A stretch of DNA of 64,000 nt from Spirochaetaceae bacterium (GTDB taxonomy: Bacteria; Spirochaetota; Spirochaetia; Treponematales; Treponemataceae): positions 62,001-126,000 of the forward strand of contig JAGBFB010000041.1 of NCBI GenBank assembly GCA_017936665.1. The letters run 5' to 3'. Below are positions 1 to 9,242 of the stretch, one piece after another. Positions within the stretch are counted from its first letter, which is position 1. Every line of letters begins with the position of its first letter. Position numbers and translations under genes: made by a program. The notes under the pieces were generated by a model that did no database searches, was not told the origin of the DNA, and saw nothing but the letters and a program-made list of their open reading frames with translations.

Positions 1-1
1 T

Positions 2-589
2 CCTTCTATGCCAGGAATTATGTATACAGTTAGAGCAGATGGCGAAACTGTTGAATCAATCTGCTCAAAATACGAAATTGCTTCTGATAAATGTGCAAGA
101 GTAAATGCTTTAGAACAAAAAGTTGCATTGAAAGCTGGAACAACTTTATTCTTACCTGATGCAGAATTAGACTGGGTTACTCGCCAAGAAATTAACGGGG
201 ATTTGTTTACACGCCCTCTTAGACGTGGCTATTATTTTTCATCATATTACGGTTGGAGAAGCAATCCTTTTTCTGGGAAGAGAACTTTTCATGGTGGAAT
301 TGATATGGCTTGTCCTGCAGGAACTCCGATTTATGCTGCATTGGTAGGTACTGTTTCAAGAGCAGGGTATGACACAGTTTACGGAAACTTTGTAGAAGTT
401 AAACATCATTCTGGATATAAAACTTTGTATGCCCACATGACAGAAATTAGAGTAAAAAAAGGTCAATCTGTAACAACTGGTACTATTGTGGGAACAGTTG
501 GAACTACAGGACTTAGTACAGGAAATCACTTACATTTTGCTGTTTACAAAAATGGTAAAAGTATGGATCCTCGTCGTTTGTGGAAATAA
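2..589 (+). CDS. LysM / M23 peptidase (N-terminally cut by window edge)
   Basis: Likely a cell-wall (peptidoglycan) endopeptidase or an amidase activator of the lysostaphin/EnvC type, acting in the periplasm. The visible part starts with a LysM-like segment (YTVRADGETVESICSKY, ending at the LFLPD motif), which would bind glycan. A full M23 domain follows, with the zinc ligands HGGID and HLHF and the usual GxTG motif between. The frame is open to the window edge through codons before the first ATG (position 8), and no ribosome binding site precedes that ATG, so the true start and any signal peptide are upstream. Whether it is catalytically active was not tested, but all metal ligands are present. 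Confidence 0.88.
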   Translation, partial: PSMPGIMYTVRADGETVESICSKYEIASDKCARVNALEQKVALKAGTTLFLPDAELDWVTRQEINGDLFTRPLRRGYYFSSYYGWRSNPFSGKRTFHGGIDMACPAGTPIYAALVGTVSRAGYDTVYGNFVEVKHHSGYKTLYAHMTEIRVKKGQSVTTGTIVGTVGTTGLSTGNHLHFAVYKNGKSMDPRRLWK

Positions 590-607
590 TAGTAATACTA
601 AATAAAT

Positions 608-1084
608 TTAGTTAAAATTAGACAGTATTTTATCTAATAGATAGAATACTGTTTTTTTTTCGTCTTCGGAAAAACCATTGTAAAACTTTTCTGAAAGTTC
701 TTTAGAAATTCTTTCCATTTCAGGAATAAAAGATTTTCCCTTTTCAGAAAGAGAAATGTATGAATATCGAGTATCTGAATTATTTTTTTCTCGAATGATG
801 TATCCATATTTTAGTAATTTATCTATAAGAACTGTCATTGTAGATTTATTTTTATCAATTCGTTTAGAAATTTCTTTCATTGTCATGGGTTCTAATTTTT
901 GTGTTTCTGTGTTTTTGTTTTGAGAAAGAACAAAAAGTATAAATCCATGCGATGTAGTAATTTCTGATAGTCCAATTTTTTTTAGTTGAGAATCTAAGTA
1001 ATTATTTGCATCATTTTGTATTTGTGCAATCAATGATGAAATTGTTGTAAGTTTTTTTTCTTGAGACTGTTCAATATTTTCCAT
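608..1084 (-). CDS. MarR-family transcriptional regulator
   Basis: A 158-residue MarR-type winged-helix repressor. The centre carries the recognition helix (MKEISKRIDKNKSTMTVLIDKLLKYGYI) followed by a wing containing NNSDTRYSYISLSEKGK, a typical MarR DTR(x)nLT-like pattern. It is divergent from the membrane protein at 1151, with only 66 bp between the two start codons, so it probably controls that gene and itself. No Shine-Dalgarno precedes the ATG. An extended -10 (TGATAAAAT, 1093-1101 on the minus strand) ends 8 nt before it, suggesting a leaderless mRNA. Its ligand is unknown. Confidence 0.85.
   Translation of the reverse strand: MENIEQSQEKKLTTISSLIAQIQNDANNYLDSQLKKIGLSEITTSHGFILFVLSQNKNTETQKLEPMTMKEISKRIDKNKSTMTVLIDKLLKYGYIIREKNNSDTRYSYISLSEKGKSFIPEMERISKELSEKFYNGFSEDEKKTVFYLLDKILSNFN
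622..660 (+). terminator. Rho-independent terminator of the M23 gene, inside the marR 3' end
   Basis: An 8-bp arm ACAGTATT (622-629) pairs with AATACTGT (645-652), with an inner TATCT/AGATA stem, and is followed directly by nine T. It lies wholly within the last codons of the convergent marR gene, so the two genes share this sequence. Confidence 0.8.
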
Positions 1085-1090
1085 ATTGTT

Positions 1091-1112
1091 TCATTTTATC
1101 ATTCATTTTATC
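1091..1112. promoter_or_regulatory. Direct-repeat candidate operator between marR and the 1151 gene
   Basis: TCATTTTATC occurs twice, at 1091-1100 and 1103-1112, a 12-bp period. One copy overlaps the marR -10 and both lie just upstream of the -35 of the divergent promoter. The position suits a MarR operator, although MarR sites are usually inverted repeats, so this is tentative. Confidence 0.35.
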
Positions 1113-1114
1113 CA

Positions 1115-1143
1115 TTGACTAGACATAAACAATAGAATAATAT
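1115..1143 (+). promoter_or_regulatory. Promoter of the 1151 gene, leaderless type
   Basis: TTGACT (1115-1120), a 17-bp spacer and TAATAT (1138-1143) leave only 7 nt before the ATG at 1151. There is no Shine-Dalgarno. Confidence 0.55.
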
Positions 1144-1150
1144 TTTATTT

Positions 1151-1951
1151 ATGATTAAATTTTTACTAAGAAAGAATTTTGTAGATGGTTGGGATAATAT
1201 GTTCCAAATAATTTTCTACAATTTTATTACATTGATGTTGTGCATCGGTGGATATTTTGCAATTTCTGCAACAATATCTAATATTTATGTAGCCCTTGCT
1301 TTATTTTTTGTTGTTACGGCAATTATTTTTATACCTATTTTTTCAATGGCAGAAATTTGTCAGCAAATTGCTTGCTTTAAGCCTATAGATACAAAAGATT
1401 TTTTCAAAAATTTACCTAAGGTGTGTAAAGTTGCAATTCCTTTTGGTCTTATAATTGCTACTTTAATAATTATTGCTTTGGTTGCTTTTCCTTTTTATGC
1501 ACAAAATGAAAGTGTTTTTGGAACAGCCTTATTAATTTTATTATTTTGGATTTACATTTTTCTTTTTCTTTCTTTGCAGTGGTTTTGTCCTTTGTATGTG
1601 AATATGCATGGTAGTTTTTTCAAAACTCTAAAAAAATCTTTTATTTTTTTTATTGATAACACAGGATTTTCAATCTTCTTTTTTCTGTATACAATTTTTC
1701 TTTACATAGTTTCTTTTATCATTATTCTTTTAGTTCCTGGTTTTGCTGGTGTTGTTTTGGCTCAATGTAATGCGGTAAAACTTAGAATGTACAAATATGA
1801 TTGGATGGAAGAAAACAAAGAAGAAATCGAAAGAGATCGACAAAAAAACTTCATGGGAAAAGTTCGAATCCCTTGGGCAGAATTAATTGCTGAAGATAAA
1901 GAACTTTTAGGTCACAGAACATTTTTGGATTTAATTTTTCCTTGGAGATAG
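1151..1951 (+). CDS. Multi-pass membrane protein of unknown function
   Basis: A 266-residue integral membrane protein with about five to six hydrophobic segments (roughly residues 20-65, 90-115, 120-150 and 170-200), followed by a charged cytoplasmic tail of about 60 residues that ends in LDLIFPWR. I do not recognise a named family. It is divergent from the MarR regulator, so control by that repressor is likely, and a drug-stress or envelope role would be only a guess. The ATG is chosen because a -35/-10 pair lies directly in front of it. Confidence 0.7.
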   Translation: MIKFLLRKNFVDGWDNMFQIIFYNFITLMLCIGGYFAISATISNIYVALALFFVVTAIIFIPIFSMAEICQQIACFKPIDTKDFFKNLPKVCKVAIPFGLIIATLIIIALVAFPFYAQNESVFGTALLILLFWIYIFLFLSLQWFCPLYVNMHGSFFKTLKKSFIFFIDNTGFSIFFFLYTIFLYIVSFIIILLVPGFAGVVLAQCNAVKLRMYKYDWMEENKEEIERDRQKNFMGKVRIPWAELIAEDKELLGHRTFLDLIFPWR

Positions 1952-1973
1952 TTTGCATTGTAAACTTGTGTAA
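1951..1973 (+). repeat. Isolated hairpin resembling stem II of the four-hairpin repeat
   Basis: AGTTTGC-att-GTAAACT followed by TGTG matches the second hairpin of the repeat at 40817-41357 (AGTTTGC-gtt-GCAAACT-TGTG) with one G-T wobble. It sits just upstream of the Shine-Dalgarno of the DJ-1/PfpI gene. Confidence 0.45.
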
Positions 1974-1987
1974 TTATGGGAGATAAT

Positions 1988-2578
1988 ATGAAACGAGTTG
2001 TTGTAATGTTGGCAGATGGTTTTGAAGAAATAGAAGCCTTGGCACCTGTTGATTTACTTAGAAGAGCAGGAGTTGAAGTTCTTACTGTAGGTGCTGAATT
2101 GGTAAAAGGTTCTCGTGGTATAAATGTAGCAAGTGATATTTCTGTTAACGATTTTTTAGAAGATTGTAAAAAAAATGGATTACCAGATGCAATAATTGTT
2201 CCGGGTGGACTTAATGGAACAAAAAATCTTGCTAATTGTAAAAAGGCACAAAATCTTTTATTGGAAATGTGGCAAGAAAAAAAGATAGTTTGTGCAATTT
2301 GTGCAGCCCCAGTTATAGTTCTTTCTCCTTTGGGAATTTTGAAAAATAAAAATTATACTTGTTATCCAACCATGGAAAATGATTTTGCAGAATTTGCAGG
2401 TGAAAATTGGCAAGAAAAAGTTTCTGGTGCAACACATCATACAGATAATGTTGTAATTGATGAAAACTTAATTACATCTCGTGGTGCGGGTACTGCCTTG
2501 GATTTTTCTTTTGCAATTATAGAAAAACTTTGTGGAAGTGAAGTTAAAGAGAAAGTAAAAAATTCTATCGTAGCTTAA
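1988..2578 (+). CDS. DJ-1/PfpI family protein
   Basis: A DJ-1/ThiJ/PfpI-superfamily protein, a cytoplasmic class I glutamine-amidotransferase-like fold implicated in glyoxal or protein deglycation. The conserved glutamate is in GFEEIEA and the nucleophile-elbow cysteine is in CAICAAP. The C-terminal motif TSRGAGTALDF is typical of the DJ-1 group. An ATG at 1976 is in frame, but GGGAGA at 1978-1983 is a good Shine-Dalgarno for the ATG at 1988, giving MKRVVVML, the usual N-terminus. A hairpin resembling a dispersed repeat lies just upstream. The precise substrate is not predictable from sequence. Confidence 0.9.
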   Translation: MKRVVVMLADGFEEIEALAPVDLLRRAGVEVLTVGAELVKGSRGINVASDISVNDFLEDCKKNGLPDAIIVPGGLNGTKNLANCKKAQNLLLEMWQEKKIVCAICAAPVIVLSPLGILKNKNYTCYPTMENDFAEFAGENWQEKVSGATHHTDNVVIDENLITSRGAGTALDFSFAIIEKLCGSEVKEKVKNSIVA

Positions 2579-2582
2579 TTTT

Positions 2583-3587
2583 TTATTTTGATAAAAGGTC
2601 GCAACCGTAAGTTTCTCTAACTTTCTGTGCCATTTCGTTTGCAAAGTCAAGACAGTCAATTATGGCTTCGGCATTTTTTCTTCTATCATGAAAGGCTTTT
2701 GTGATTGAAAACCAACGAGTAATAAAACTTCCTGTAAAGCAATCGCAAGAGCCAATTTCGTCCATGTAATTTGTTGATGTTGCTGAAGTTGAATAACAAC
2801 TTCCTTCAAACCAAGCTTTAGATTCGCAATCAGTGCCTAGCTCTATTATCAATGGACTATCATAACTTCCGTCGTATTCTGTAATTTTGAATAAATCAGT
2901 TGAATTATGTTTTAAAAAATTATCAATGGATTTTATTTCAGTTGATTTTCCTGTAATAATCAAAGGAATTTTTTTATATAAATCTAATAATTGCCTGCCC
3001 ACATATTCTGTCATGCTTAAAGTTCCAATGTTTATCAGAAGAGGCTTTTTGTATTCGATACAATCAGAAACAATTTTTTCCCATAAAGGAGCATCTTCCA
3101 TTAAACCTGCTTCTGTAACAAAGCAATCAGAGTTTGATAAATAGTGTGTTCGTATTTGAATTGGATCAATATCAACTGAATCAGCAGGGGATGCAAAACA
3201 AACTGATTTTCCGTGAATATCTTCAGGAGTTTTTTGATGAAGAACTACGAAAGTTCCTGTTGTTTTTTTTCTTTTATCAAAGAATGCACAAACTCCATAT
3301 TTTATAAGTTCTTTTTCAAATAATTTTCCGTTTTCGTCGTTACCAATAGTACTTGTAAAAAAAGATTTTGCTCCAAGGAAAGAGGCTGTCTTTACGATGT
3401 TAGATGCAATTCCACCAGAAACTTTTTTTATTTCTCCAGATTTCAATTTTTCAAGATGAGGATACATGGACTCCATATCATCTTGTGAAAGCCGTGTTAG
3501 GTTTTGATCTAAAAATTTAAGAGGAATTTTTTTCACTGGGATAAAAATATCTACAGCGGTTCTTCCAACTCCGTAAAATGTAGGCAT
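2583..3587 (-). CDS. PfkB-family carbohydrate/nucleoside kinase
   Basis: A 334-residue ribokinase-superfamily sugar or adenosine kinase. The early glycine motif is KVSGGIASNIVKTASFLGAKSFF (substrate site), and the C-terminal signature is DEIGSCDCFTGSF, where the usual GAGD anion hole is GSCD with the presumed catalytic aspartate retained. GGGGAG precedes the ATG at 3587. It converges on the DJ-1 gene with 4 bp between stops. The substrate could be adenosine, fructose or another sugar; the sequence does not settle it. Confidence 0.85.
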   Translation of the reverse strand: MPTFYGVGRTAVDIFIPVKKIPLKFLDQNLTRLSQDDMESMYPHLEKLKSGEIKKVSGGIASNIVKTASFLGAKSFFTSTIGNDENGKLFEKELIKYGVCAFFDKRKKTTGTFVVLHQKTPEDIHGKSVCFASPADSVDIDPIQIRTHYLSNSDCFVTEAGLMEDAPLWEKIVSDCIEYKKPLLINIGTLSMTEYVGRQLLDLYKKIPLIITGKSTEIKSIDNFLKHNSTDLFKITEYDGSYDSPLIIELGTDCESKAWFEGSCYSTSATSTNYMDEIGSCDCFTGSFITRWFSITKAFHDRRKNAEAIIDCLDFANEMAQKVRETYGCDLLSK

Positions 3588-3713
3588 AATAACTCCCCGA
3601 AAGTAGTTTTACCAAAATAATTTTGAATAACTACTTCTAATACTTTAAACTATATTAAAAAGTTTAACACTGGATTTAGGATTTTACAAGAAAAATATTT
3701 AGAATAATAAAAA

Positions 3714-3764
3714 AAACTTTCAAAGGGCAAACTTGATAATTCGTAGAATGACCTTTGAAAGTTT
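3714..3764 (-). terminator. Rho-independent terminator of ackA
   Basis: A perfect 13-bp arm pair (AAACTTTCAAAGG at 3714-3726 and its complement at 3752-3764) is followed on the minus strand by a T-run into 3708. It lies downstream of the ackA stop at 3791. Confidence 0.85.
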
Positions 3765-3790
3765 ATAAATCACACCTTAGATTGTGATAA

Positions 3791-5125
3791 TTATTTTATT
3801 GCAAGAATAGAAGCTAAATCTGGATTTTTTTGTAAATCCCGTTTTAATCCTTCTGCACGAGCTTTGTTTACATAATCTTTGCTTTGGAATGAATATGTGA
3901 AATTTGTGTGAACATCGTAAGTGCCTTTCATTAAAGCGTAAGCATCTTCTGTCATAACTAATTCTTCATCAGTTGGAATAACAAAGATTTTTACTTTTGA
4001 ATCATCAGCACTGATACAAGTTTCTGCATTTCGTGTTTTTGCGATTGCGTTTTTCTTAGGATCAAGCTTTACACCCATCCATTCAAGACCTTTCATACAT
4101 TCTTCGCGAACTGGAGTAGAAAATTCTCCAACACCGGCTGTAAATACGATTGCATCAACTGGTCCGATAGCAGCAAGATATGAACCAAAATATTTGCGTA
4201 ATCTGTAACATTCCATTTCGAATGCAAGTTTTGCGTCTTTGTTGCCTTCTTCCATTGCTTTGATAACATCACGACGGTCAATTAAATTTCCTGTAACCCC
4301 AAGAAGTCCTGACTTTTTATTTAATGCAGTGTCCATTTCGGCAGCAGTCATTCCTGTTTTTCTCATGATGTAGAATGAGAGAGCAGGATCGCAATCTCCA
4401 CTACGAGTTCCCATTACAAGACCTTCAAGTGGTGTGATTCCCATTGATGTATCAAAACATTTTCCGTTTTTAACAGCACACATTGATGCACCGTTTCCGA
4501 TATGAGCGATAATGATGTTTGTATCTTCTGGTTTTTTGCCTAAAAGCACACTTGCCCGTTTTGCTGTGTAAAGGAAAGATGTTCCATGGAATCCGTAACG
4601 ACGAGCAGCGTATTTTTCGTACCATTCTTTTGGAACTGCATATCTAAATGAAGTTTCTGGCATAGTTTGATGCCAAGCAGTATCCATAACTGCACAATGA
4701 GGAACATCTGGTAATACTTTTTGAGCAGCTTCAATTCCTAGGATGTTTGCTGGATTGTGAAGAGGACCTAAATCTTGTACTGAACGGAAAGTTTCGATAA
4801 CTTCTGGAGTAACGATGACTGATTTTGTAAATTTATCTCCACCATGCAAAACTCTGTGACCTACAGCTCCAATAACAGACATATCTGGAATAACACCAAC
4901 ATCTTTGTTTGTAATTGTATCGATAATAAGTTCAACAGCTTCTTTGTGAGTTGGACATGGAAATTCTCTTACAAATTCATCTTTTCCTTTTGCATTGTGT
5001 GTAATAACAGAGCCATCTTGAGTAACTCTTTCTACAACACCTGAAGCAAGAACATCTTTATTGTCCCAGTCGTAAACCTGATATTTTGCGGAAGAACTAC
5101 CGCAGTTAAGTGTTAAAATTACCAT
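3791..5125 (-). CDS. ackA: Acetate kinase
   Basis: Interconverts acetyl phosphate plus ADP with acetate plus ATP, the energy-yielding step of acetate fermentation. At 444 residues it is slightly longer than the family's usual ~400. It begins [16 protein letters not shown], the acetate-kinase N-terminal signature, contains GHRVLHGG and the RYGFHGTS motif, and has the phosphate-site segment [34 protein letters not shown] is the Shine-Dalgarno. It is monocistronic here with its own strong terminator; pta is not in the window. Confidence 0.97.
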   Translation of the reverse strand: MVILTLNCGSSSAKYQVYDWDNKDVLASGVVERVTQDGSVITHNAKGKDEFVREFPCPTHKEAVELIIDTITNKDVGVIPDMSVIGAVGHRVLHGGDKFTKSVIVTPEVIETFRSVQDLGPLHNPANILGIEAAQKVLPDVPHCAVMDTAWHQTMPETSFRYAVPKEWYEKYAARRYGFHGTSFLYTAKRASVLLGKKPEDTNIIIAHIGNGASMCAVKNGKCFDTSMGITPLEGLVMGTRSGDCDPALSFYIMRKTGMTAAEMDTALNKKSGLLGVTGNLIDRRDVIKAMEEGNKDAKLAFEMECYRLRKYFGSYLAAIGPVDAIVFTAGVGEFSTPVREECMKGLEWMGVKLDPKKNAIAKTRNAETCISADDSKVKIFVIPTDEELVMTEDAYALMKGTYDVHTNFTYSFQSKDYVNKARAEGLKRDLQKNPDLASILAIK

Positions 5126-5317
5126 AATAAATTCCTTATTTTGAAAAAAATATCGAAATGTAAATTCATTTCAATCTATGAAAAACATTTTATCACAAAC
5201 TTTAAGAAAACTCTAGGTCAAATTTTTGTAAATAAGGAAAAATGCTACTAAGTTGTTTTTATGAGATTTTTACTACTAACTTTTTCTATCTTTTCCCTAT
5301 CATTTTTTGGGTTTTTA

Positions 5318-5326
5318 TGTTATACT
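5318..5326 (+). promoter_or_regulatory. Extended -10 of deoD, leaderless type
   Basis: TGTTATACT fits TGnTATAAT with one mismatch and ends 7 nt before the ATG at 5334. No Shine-Dalgarno is present, so transcription would start at or next to the ATG. Confidence 0.55.
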
Positions 5327-5333
5327 TAAGTCC

Positions 5334-6035
5334 ATGAGTACACACATAGAAGCTAAAGAAGGGCAAATTGCAAAGGTTGTGCTTTTGCCAGGAGATCCTT
5401 TAAGAGCAAAATTTATCGCAGAAAACTTTTTTGAAAATCCGGTTTGTTATAATCAAGTTCGGGGAATGTTTGGGTTCACTGGAACTTACAAAGGTGTTCC
5501 TATCTCGGTTCAAGGAACTGGAATGGGGCAGCCTTCTTTTTCAATTTATGCAAACGAATTATTTCAGTTTTACGGCGTTGAAAAAGCAATTCGTGTGGGA
5601 ACTTGTGGTGCAGTAAATCCTAATGTAAAATTGCGAGAAGTTATTCTTGCAATGAGTGCTTGTACAGATTCTTCTTTGTTGACTCAAAGATTCGGTTCGC
5701 TTCATTTTGCACCTACAGCAGATTTTGATTTATTGATGAAGGCTTACGAATCTGCAAAAACTGAAGACATAAAAGTAGAAATTGGTTCTGTTGCTTCTAG
5801 TGATTTGTTTTACGACGAAAACGAAAATTGGAAGTTATGGGCAAAATATGGTGTAAAAGGAATTGAGATGGAAACTGCCGAACTTTATACTTTGGCAGCA
5901 AAATTTAATCGACAAGCATTATCGATTTTAACTGTTTCCGATAATATTGCTACAGGAGAAGCAACTTCTTCAGAAGAAAGGCAATCAACTTTTACAACAA
6001 TGATGAAAATTGCACTTGAAACTGCAATTAAATAA
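5334..6035 (+). CDS. deoD: Purine nucleoside phosphorylase, DeoD type
   Basis: Phosphorolysis of purine (deoxy)nucleosides to free base and (deoxy)ribose-1-phosphate, for salvage. The protein starts [30 protein letters not shown], exactly the DeoD N-terminus. It carries [16 protein letters not shown], the IRVGTCGA phosphate loop, the [13 protein letters not shown] ribose site and the SDN(I) motif with the catalytic aspartate. A TTG at 5307 would add nine residues, but it lies upstream of an extended -10 box, so the ATG at 5334 is preferred. The mRNA is probably leaderless. Confidence 0.96.
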   Translation: MSTHIEAKEGQIAKVVLLPGDPLRAKFIAENFFENPVCYNQVRGMFGFTGTYKGVPISVQGTGMGQPSFSIYANELFQFYGVEKAIRVGTCGAVNPNVKLREVILAMSACTDSSLLTQRFGSLHFAPTADFDLLMKAYESAKTEDIKVEIGSVASSDLFYDENENWKLWAKYGVKGIEMETAELYTLAAKFNRQALSILTVSDNIATGEATSSEERQSTFTTMMKIALETAIK

Positions 6036-6065
6036 TAAAGAAAATTATATAAGGAAAATTAATCT

Positions 6066-6989
6066 ATGAAACCTACATTATTAGTTTTGGCAGCAGGAAT
6101 GGGAAGTCGTTATGGTGGAATTAAGCAAATTGATGCAATTGGTCAAAATAACGAAACTCTTTTAGATTTTGCTACATACGATGCAAAACGCAGTGGTTTT
6201 GATAAAGTTGTTTATATCATAAGAAAAGAAATTGAAAAGGATTTTAGAGAACGTTTATTTGATAGAGTTGCTAAAAATTTTGATGCTGAATATGTTTTTC
6301 AAACACCAGAATCAATTTTTACAAAAGAGCAACTTCCTTTGAGAAATATTGAGCGAACAAAACCTTGGGGAACAATTCATGCAGTTTTGTGTGCTGAAGA
6401 AGTTTTGAAAACACCTTTTGCAGTAATTAATGCAGATGACTATTACGGAAAAAGTGCTTTTGAAATTATGTCAAAGCATCTTTCTTCTCAAACTGAAAAT
6501 TCCACAGAACACGCAATGGTTGCCTTTATTTTGGAAAACACAATGAGTAAGGTTGGTTCTGTTTCTAGAGGACTTTGTCGAACAGAAAATGATTTTTTAG
6601 TTTCAATGGAAGAACACACAAAAATCAGTTTTGAAGATGATAAAATTGTTTCTCTTATGAGCGATGAAAAAGGCAATGATAAAAAAATCTATCTAACAGG
6701 CAAAGAAACTGTTTCAATGAACTTTTTTGGATTTAATTTAAGTGCTTTCAAAACTTTCCATGATTATTGGGATGATTTTGTTGCAAAAAATATTTCTAGT
6801 TTGAAAGCAGAAGCCTTCTTACCTGAAGCAGCAAGCAGAATCGTAAAAAATAACGAAGGAACTTTGAAAGTTTATCCATCTGAAGAAAAATGGTTTGGAA
6901 TGACTTATCCTGAAGATAGAGAAATTGTAAAAACTGAAATTGCAAATAAAATAAAAAATGGATATTATCCAGAAAAACTTTGGGATTAG
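6066..6989 (+). CDS. Sugar-phosphate nucleotidyltransferase family protein
   Basis: An NTP-transferase-like protein of 307 residues with the nucleotide-binding signature LVLAAGMGSRYGGIKQID at the N-terminus. The metal-binding aspartates are in FAVINADDYYG. The family joins NTP and a sugar-1-phosphate to form an NDP-sugar, but the substrate here cannot be named. Its second half (from about residue 180) is typical of the nucleotidyltransferases found alone beside salvage genes. It follows deoD by 30 bp with a Shine-Dalgarno (AAGGAAA), so the two may be cotranscribed. Confidence 0.85.
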   Translation: MKPTLLVLAAGMGSRYGGIKQIDAIGQNNETLLDFATYDAKRSGFDKVVYIIRKEIEKDFRERLFDRVAKNFDAEYVFQTPESIFTKEQLPLRNIERTKPWGTIHAVLCAEEVLKTPFAVINADDYYGKSAFEIMSKHLSSQTENSTEHAMVAFILENTMSKVGSVSRGLCRTENDFLVSMEEHTKISFEDDKIVSLMSDEKGNDKKIYLTGKETVSMNFFGFNLSAFKTFHDYWDDFVAKNISSLKAEAFLPEAASRIVKNNEGTLKVYPSEEKWFGMTYPEDREIVKTEIANKIKNGYYPEKLWD

Positions 6990-7028
6990 TTGAATTTTGA
7001 ATTATACTTTTTTTGGAGGTAGTTTAAA

Positions 7029-8429
7029 ATGAATAAAAAAATTTTAATAGGACTATGCTTATTGTGTAGTTTTTATTGTATATTTGCCTTAGACCACAAA
7101 GAATCAGGGAGAGAATCTGTAACAGCAATTTTAGCCACGGATTCAATTCCTGCAAGTTCCAAAGTTGATACAAAAGCTTATCTTGATGATTTTGCTTTTC
7201 CTTACAGAGCTCAAAAATCAAATCCGCTTTCATTTTTTGTGCATCCAAGTCAAAGTAGTGTGCTTTCAAATGGTGAAGAAATTGTTTTGCAAGTTGGATT
7301 ACGAGCAAATAACAAAGATTTTTTTGAACCTAGAGATATAAATTATTTAATTTATATTAACAATCCAAGTTTTGTAGCTTCGGATAGAGGTAAAAATCTG
7401 TTTACAAATGCATTAAAACGAATGTTGGAAGCAAAGACAAAAGATTCTTGTATCTGTCTTTATTCAATTTCTGATGGTTTGTTAAAATATGTAACATCCC
7501 CAAATGATATTGCTCCAATATTAAATCAGATAGGAAGTGAATCAAAACCTGACAATGTGGCAAAAGTTTTAATGGAAATGGGAAAATCTGTAGAAAATAA
7601 TTCAAATGGAATGCCATGGCGAATTATGTGTATTTCTGATGATGATATGTTCAAATCGGAAGCAGTAAGAAATGTATTTTTGTATATTCCTAGAGTTTAT
7701 AACTTAAACTACAACGATATTTCTTTTTCTTACATTGGATATGGAATTGTTTCTGATTGGCCTTTGATTAATCAAGTTTTTGCTTCTGAAGAAGGAAATA
7801 TTTACTACGAAAAAACTTATAAAGCCTTAGAAAATAGAATTTTTAGTGATTTTGATAAATTTTCGCATTATGATATTCAAGATATTGATATTAGAATTTC
7901 CTATTATCCTTGGGTGTTAGGGGCAAAAGACCTTGAATTTTCTATTCCTTCTATGGAATATGATGGACATAAAATTATTTTGGATGCTGTAAATCTTCCA
8001 TCCTTAGTAAAAATTCCTATTGATTCAGAATTTATTGAAAATTACAAAAATTCTGATGGTTCATATAAAACTGCAATGGTTAGTGTGAATTATGTTTACG
8101 GAAAAGATAAAACTCCAATGTATAAAACAGATATTATTTCTGTAAAATATACAGATAATCCTCAGGAAGTTGCTAATTCCAAAAATGCTGTTGTAGAACA
8201 AAGTATCGTACTTTCTGAAACTGGAAAGATTTTTAGTCAGTTGGAAGATTTATATAATTCTGGAAATTATGTAAAAGCCCTAGATATGATAAATTCTCAA
8301 ATTCAAGCACTAAAGAAGATTCAAGAAAATAGCAAAGATAGGCAAATTGAAGTAGAAATTCAAAATTTGAAAAAAGCGTTTGAACTCATTCATGAAAAAT
8401 TAATGAGTGAAAGTTCTTTGTCTGAATAA
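7029..8429 (+). CDS. Exported protein with a vWA-like domain, unknown function
   Basis: A 466-residue secreted or periplasmic protein. It begins with a signal peptide (MNKKILIGLCLLCSFYCIFA, cleavage likely after IFA). Residues ~80-240 look like a divergent von Willebrand A fold, with a hydrophobic strand (NYLIYINNPSFVAS) where the metal site would be, the SRG-like follow-up KNLFTNALKRML, and a later strand WRIMCISDDD; a canonical DxSxS site is not visible. The C-terminus (about 400-460) is a coiled-coil or TPR-like helix pair. GGAGGT at 7015-7020 sets the ATG. It is not recognised beyond this. Confidence 0.6.
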   Translation: MNKKILIGLCLLCSFYCIFALDHKESGRESVTAILATDSIPASSKVDTKAYLDDFAFPYRAQKSNPLSFFVHPSQSSVLSNGEEIVLQVGLRANNKDFFEPRDINYLIYINNPSFVASDRGKNLFTNALKRMLEAKTKDSCICLYSISDGLLKYVTSPNDIAPILNQIGSESKPDNVAKVLMEMGKSVENNSNGMPWRIMCISDDDMFKSEAVRNVFLYIPRVYNLNYNDISFSYIGYGIVSDWPLINQVFASEEGNIYYEKTYKALENRIFSDFDKFSHYDIQDIDIRISYYPWVLGAKDLEFSIPSMEYDGHKIILDAVNLPSLVKIPIDSEFIENYKNSDGSYKTAMVSVNYVYGKDKTPMYKTDIISVKYTDNPQEVANSKNAVVEQSIVLSETGKIFSQLEDLYNSGNYVKALDMINSQIQALKKIQENSKDRQIEVEIQNLKKAFELIHEKLMSESSLSE

Positions 8430-8446
8430 AACTATTTAAAGACAAA

Positions 8447-8528
8447 AAAACTGTCTAAATTTTTATTGTAATCTGAAATCTACCTAAGTTTAAGGTAAAT
8501 TTCAGAATGAATATTTTTAGACAGTTTT
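8447..8528. terminator. Bidirectional nested terminator hairpin
   Basis: The outer arms AAAACTGTCTAAA (8447-8459) and TTTAGACAGTTTT (8516-8528) pair perfectly, with A- and T-runs on the outside for both strands. An inner stem pairs CTGAAAT (8473-8479) with ATTTCAG (8499-8505). It lies between the convergent 7029 gene and adk. Confidence 0.8.
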
Positions 8529-8532
8529 TTAT

Positions 8533-9165
8533 TTATTTGCAAGGAAATTTATTTTCAAATTCTGATAAAATAACTTCTGTTGCAGGACGGGCATCAATAT
8601 CTGTTAAAAGTTCTTTTTCTTTGTAGAAATCAATAAGAGGTGCAGTTTGTGAACGATAAACTTCTAGACGATGTTGGATTGCTTCAATTTTGTCATCATC
8701 TCTTGTATATAAATCTTCGCCACATGAATCACATTTACCTTCCACTTTTGTAGGCATAAATTTTACATGATAGTTTTGACCACAGCCTTTACAAACTCTG
8801 CGTCCAGAAAGTCTTTCTACAACACCTTCATCTGCAATATCGAAGTTTACAACAGAATCAACTTTTACGATGTTTGCTAAAGCTTCTGCCTGAGGAATTG
8901 TTCTTGGAAATCCATCAAGAATGAATCCGTTTTGTGCATCACTTTGTGCAAGGCGATCTTTTACAAGTTCAACAGTGATATCGTCACTTACTAAAGAACC
9001 TGAATCAATAATTGCTTGAACTTTTAATCCGAGTGGAGTTTTTGCTTTAATTGCAGCTCTAAAGATTTCGCCAGTTGAAATGTGTGGAATGTTGTATGAA
9101 AGTGCAACTTTTGCAGCTAATGTTCCTTTTCCAGCTCCTGGAGGACCTAAAAAAATAAAATTCAT
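8533..9165 (-). CDS. adk: Adenylate kinase
   Basis: ATP plus AMP to two ADP, keeping the adenylate pool balanced. The N-terminal P-loop is GPPGAGKGT and the AMP site is HISTGEIFRAA. The lid is the zinc-type version with two Cys-x2-Cys pairs (CKGCGQNY and CDSCGEDL). An in-frame ATG at 9228 exists, but AGAGGT sits just before the ATG at 9165 and MNFIFLGPPGAGKGT is the family N-terminus, so 210 residues is the chosen length. It follows the rarA-like gene in the same direction after 77 bp. Confidence 0.96.
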   Translation of the reverse strand: MNFIFLGPPGAGKGTLAAKVALSYNIPHISTGEIFRAAIKAKTPLGLKVQAIIDSGSLVSDDITVELVKDRLAQSDAQNGFILDGFPRTIPQAEALANIVKVDSVVNFDIADEGVVERLSGRRVCKGCGQNYHVKFMPTKVEGKCDSCGEDLYTRDDDKIEAIQHRLEVYRSQTAPLIDFYKEKELLTDIDARPATEVILSEFENKFPCK

Positions 9166-9242
9166 GTTATACCTCTTGTTTTTATTTATTTGTACTTTTA
9201 ATGTATCACTTTTTGTAAGTTGTAACAACTACCTAAAAATTT

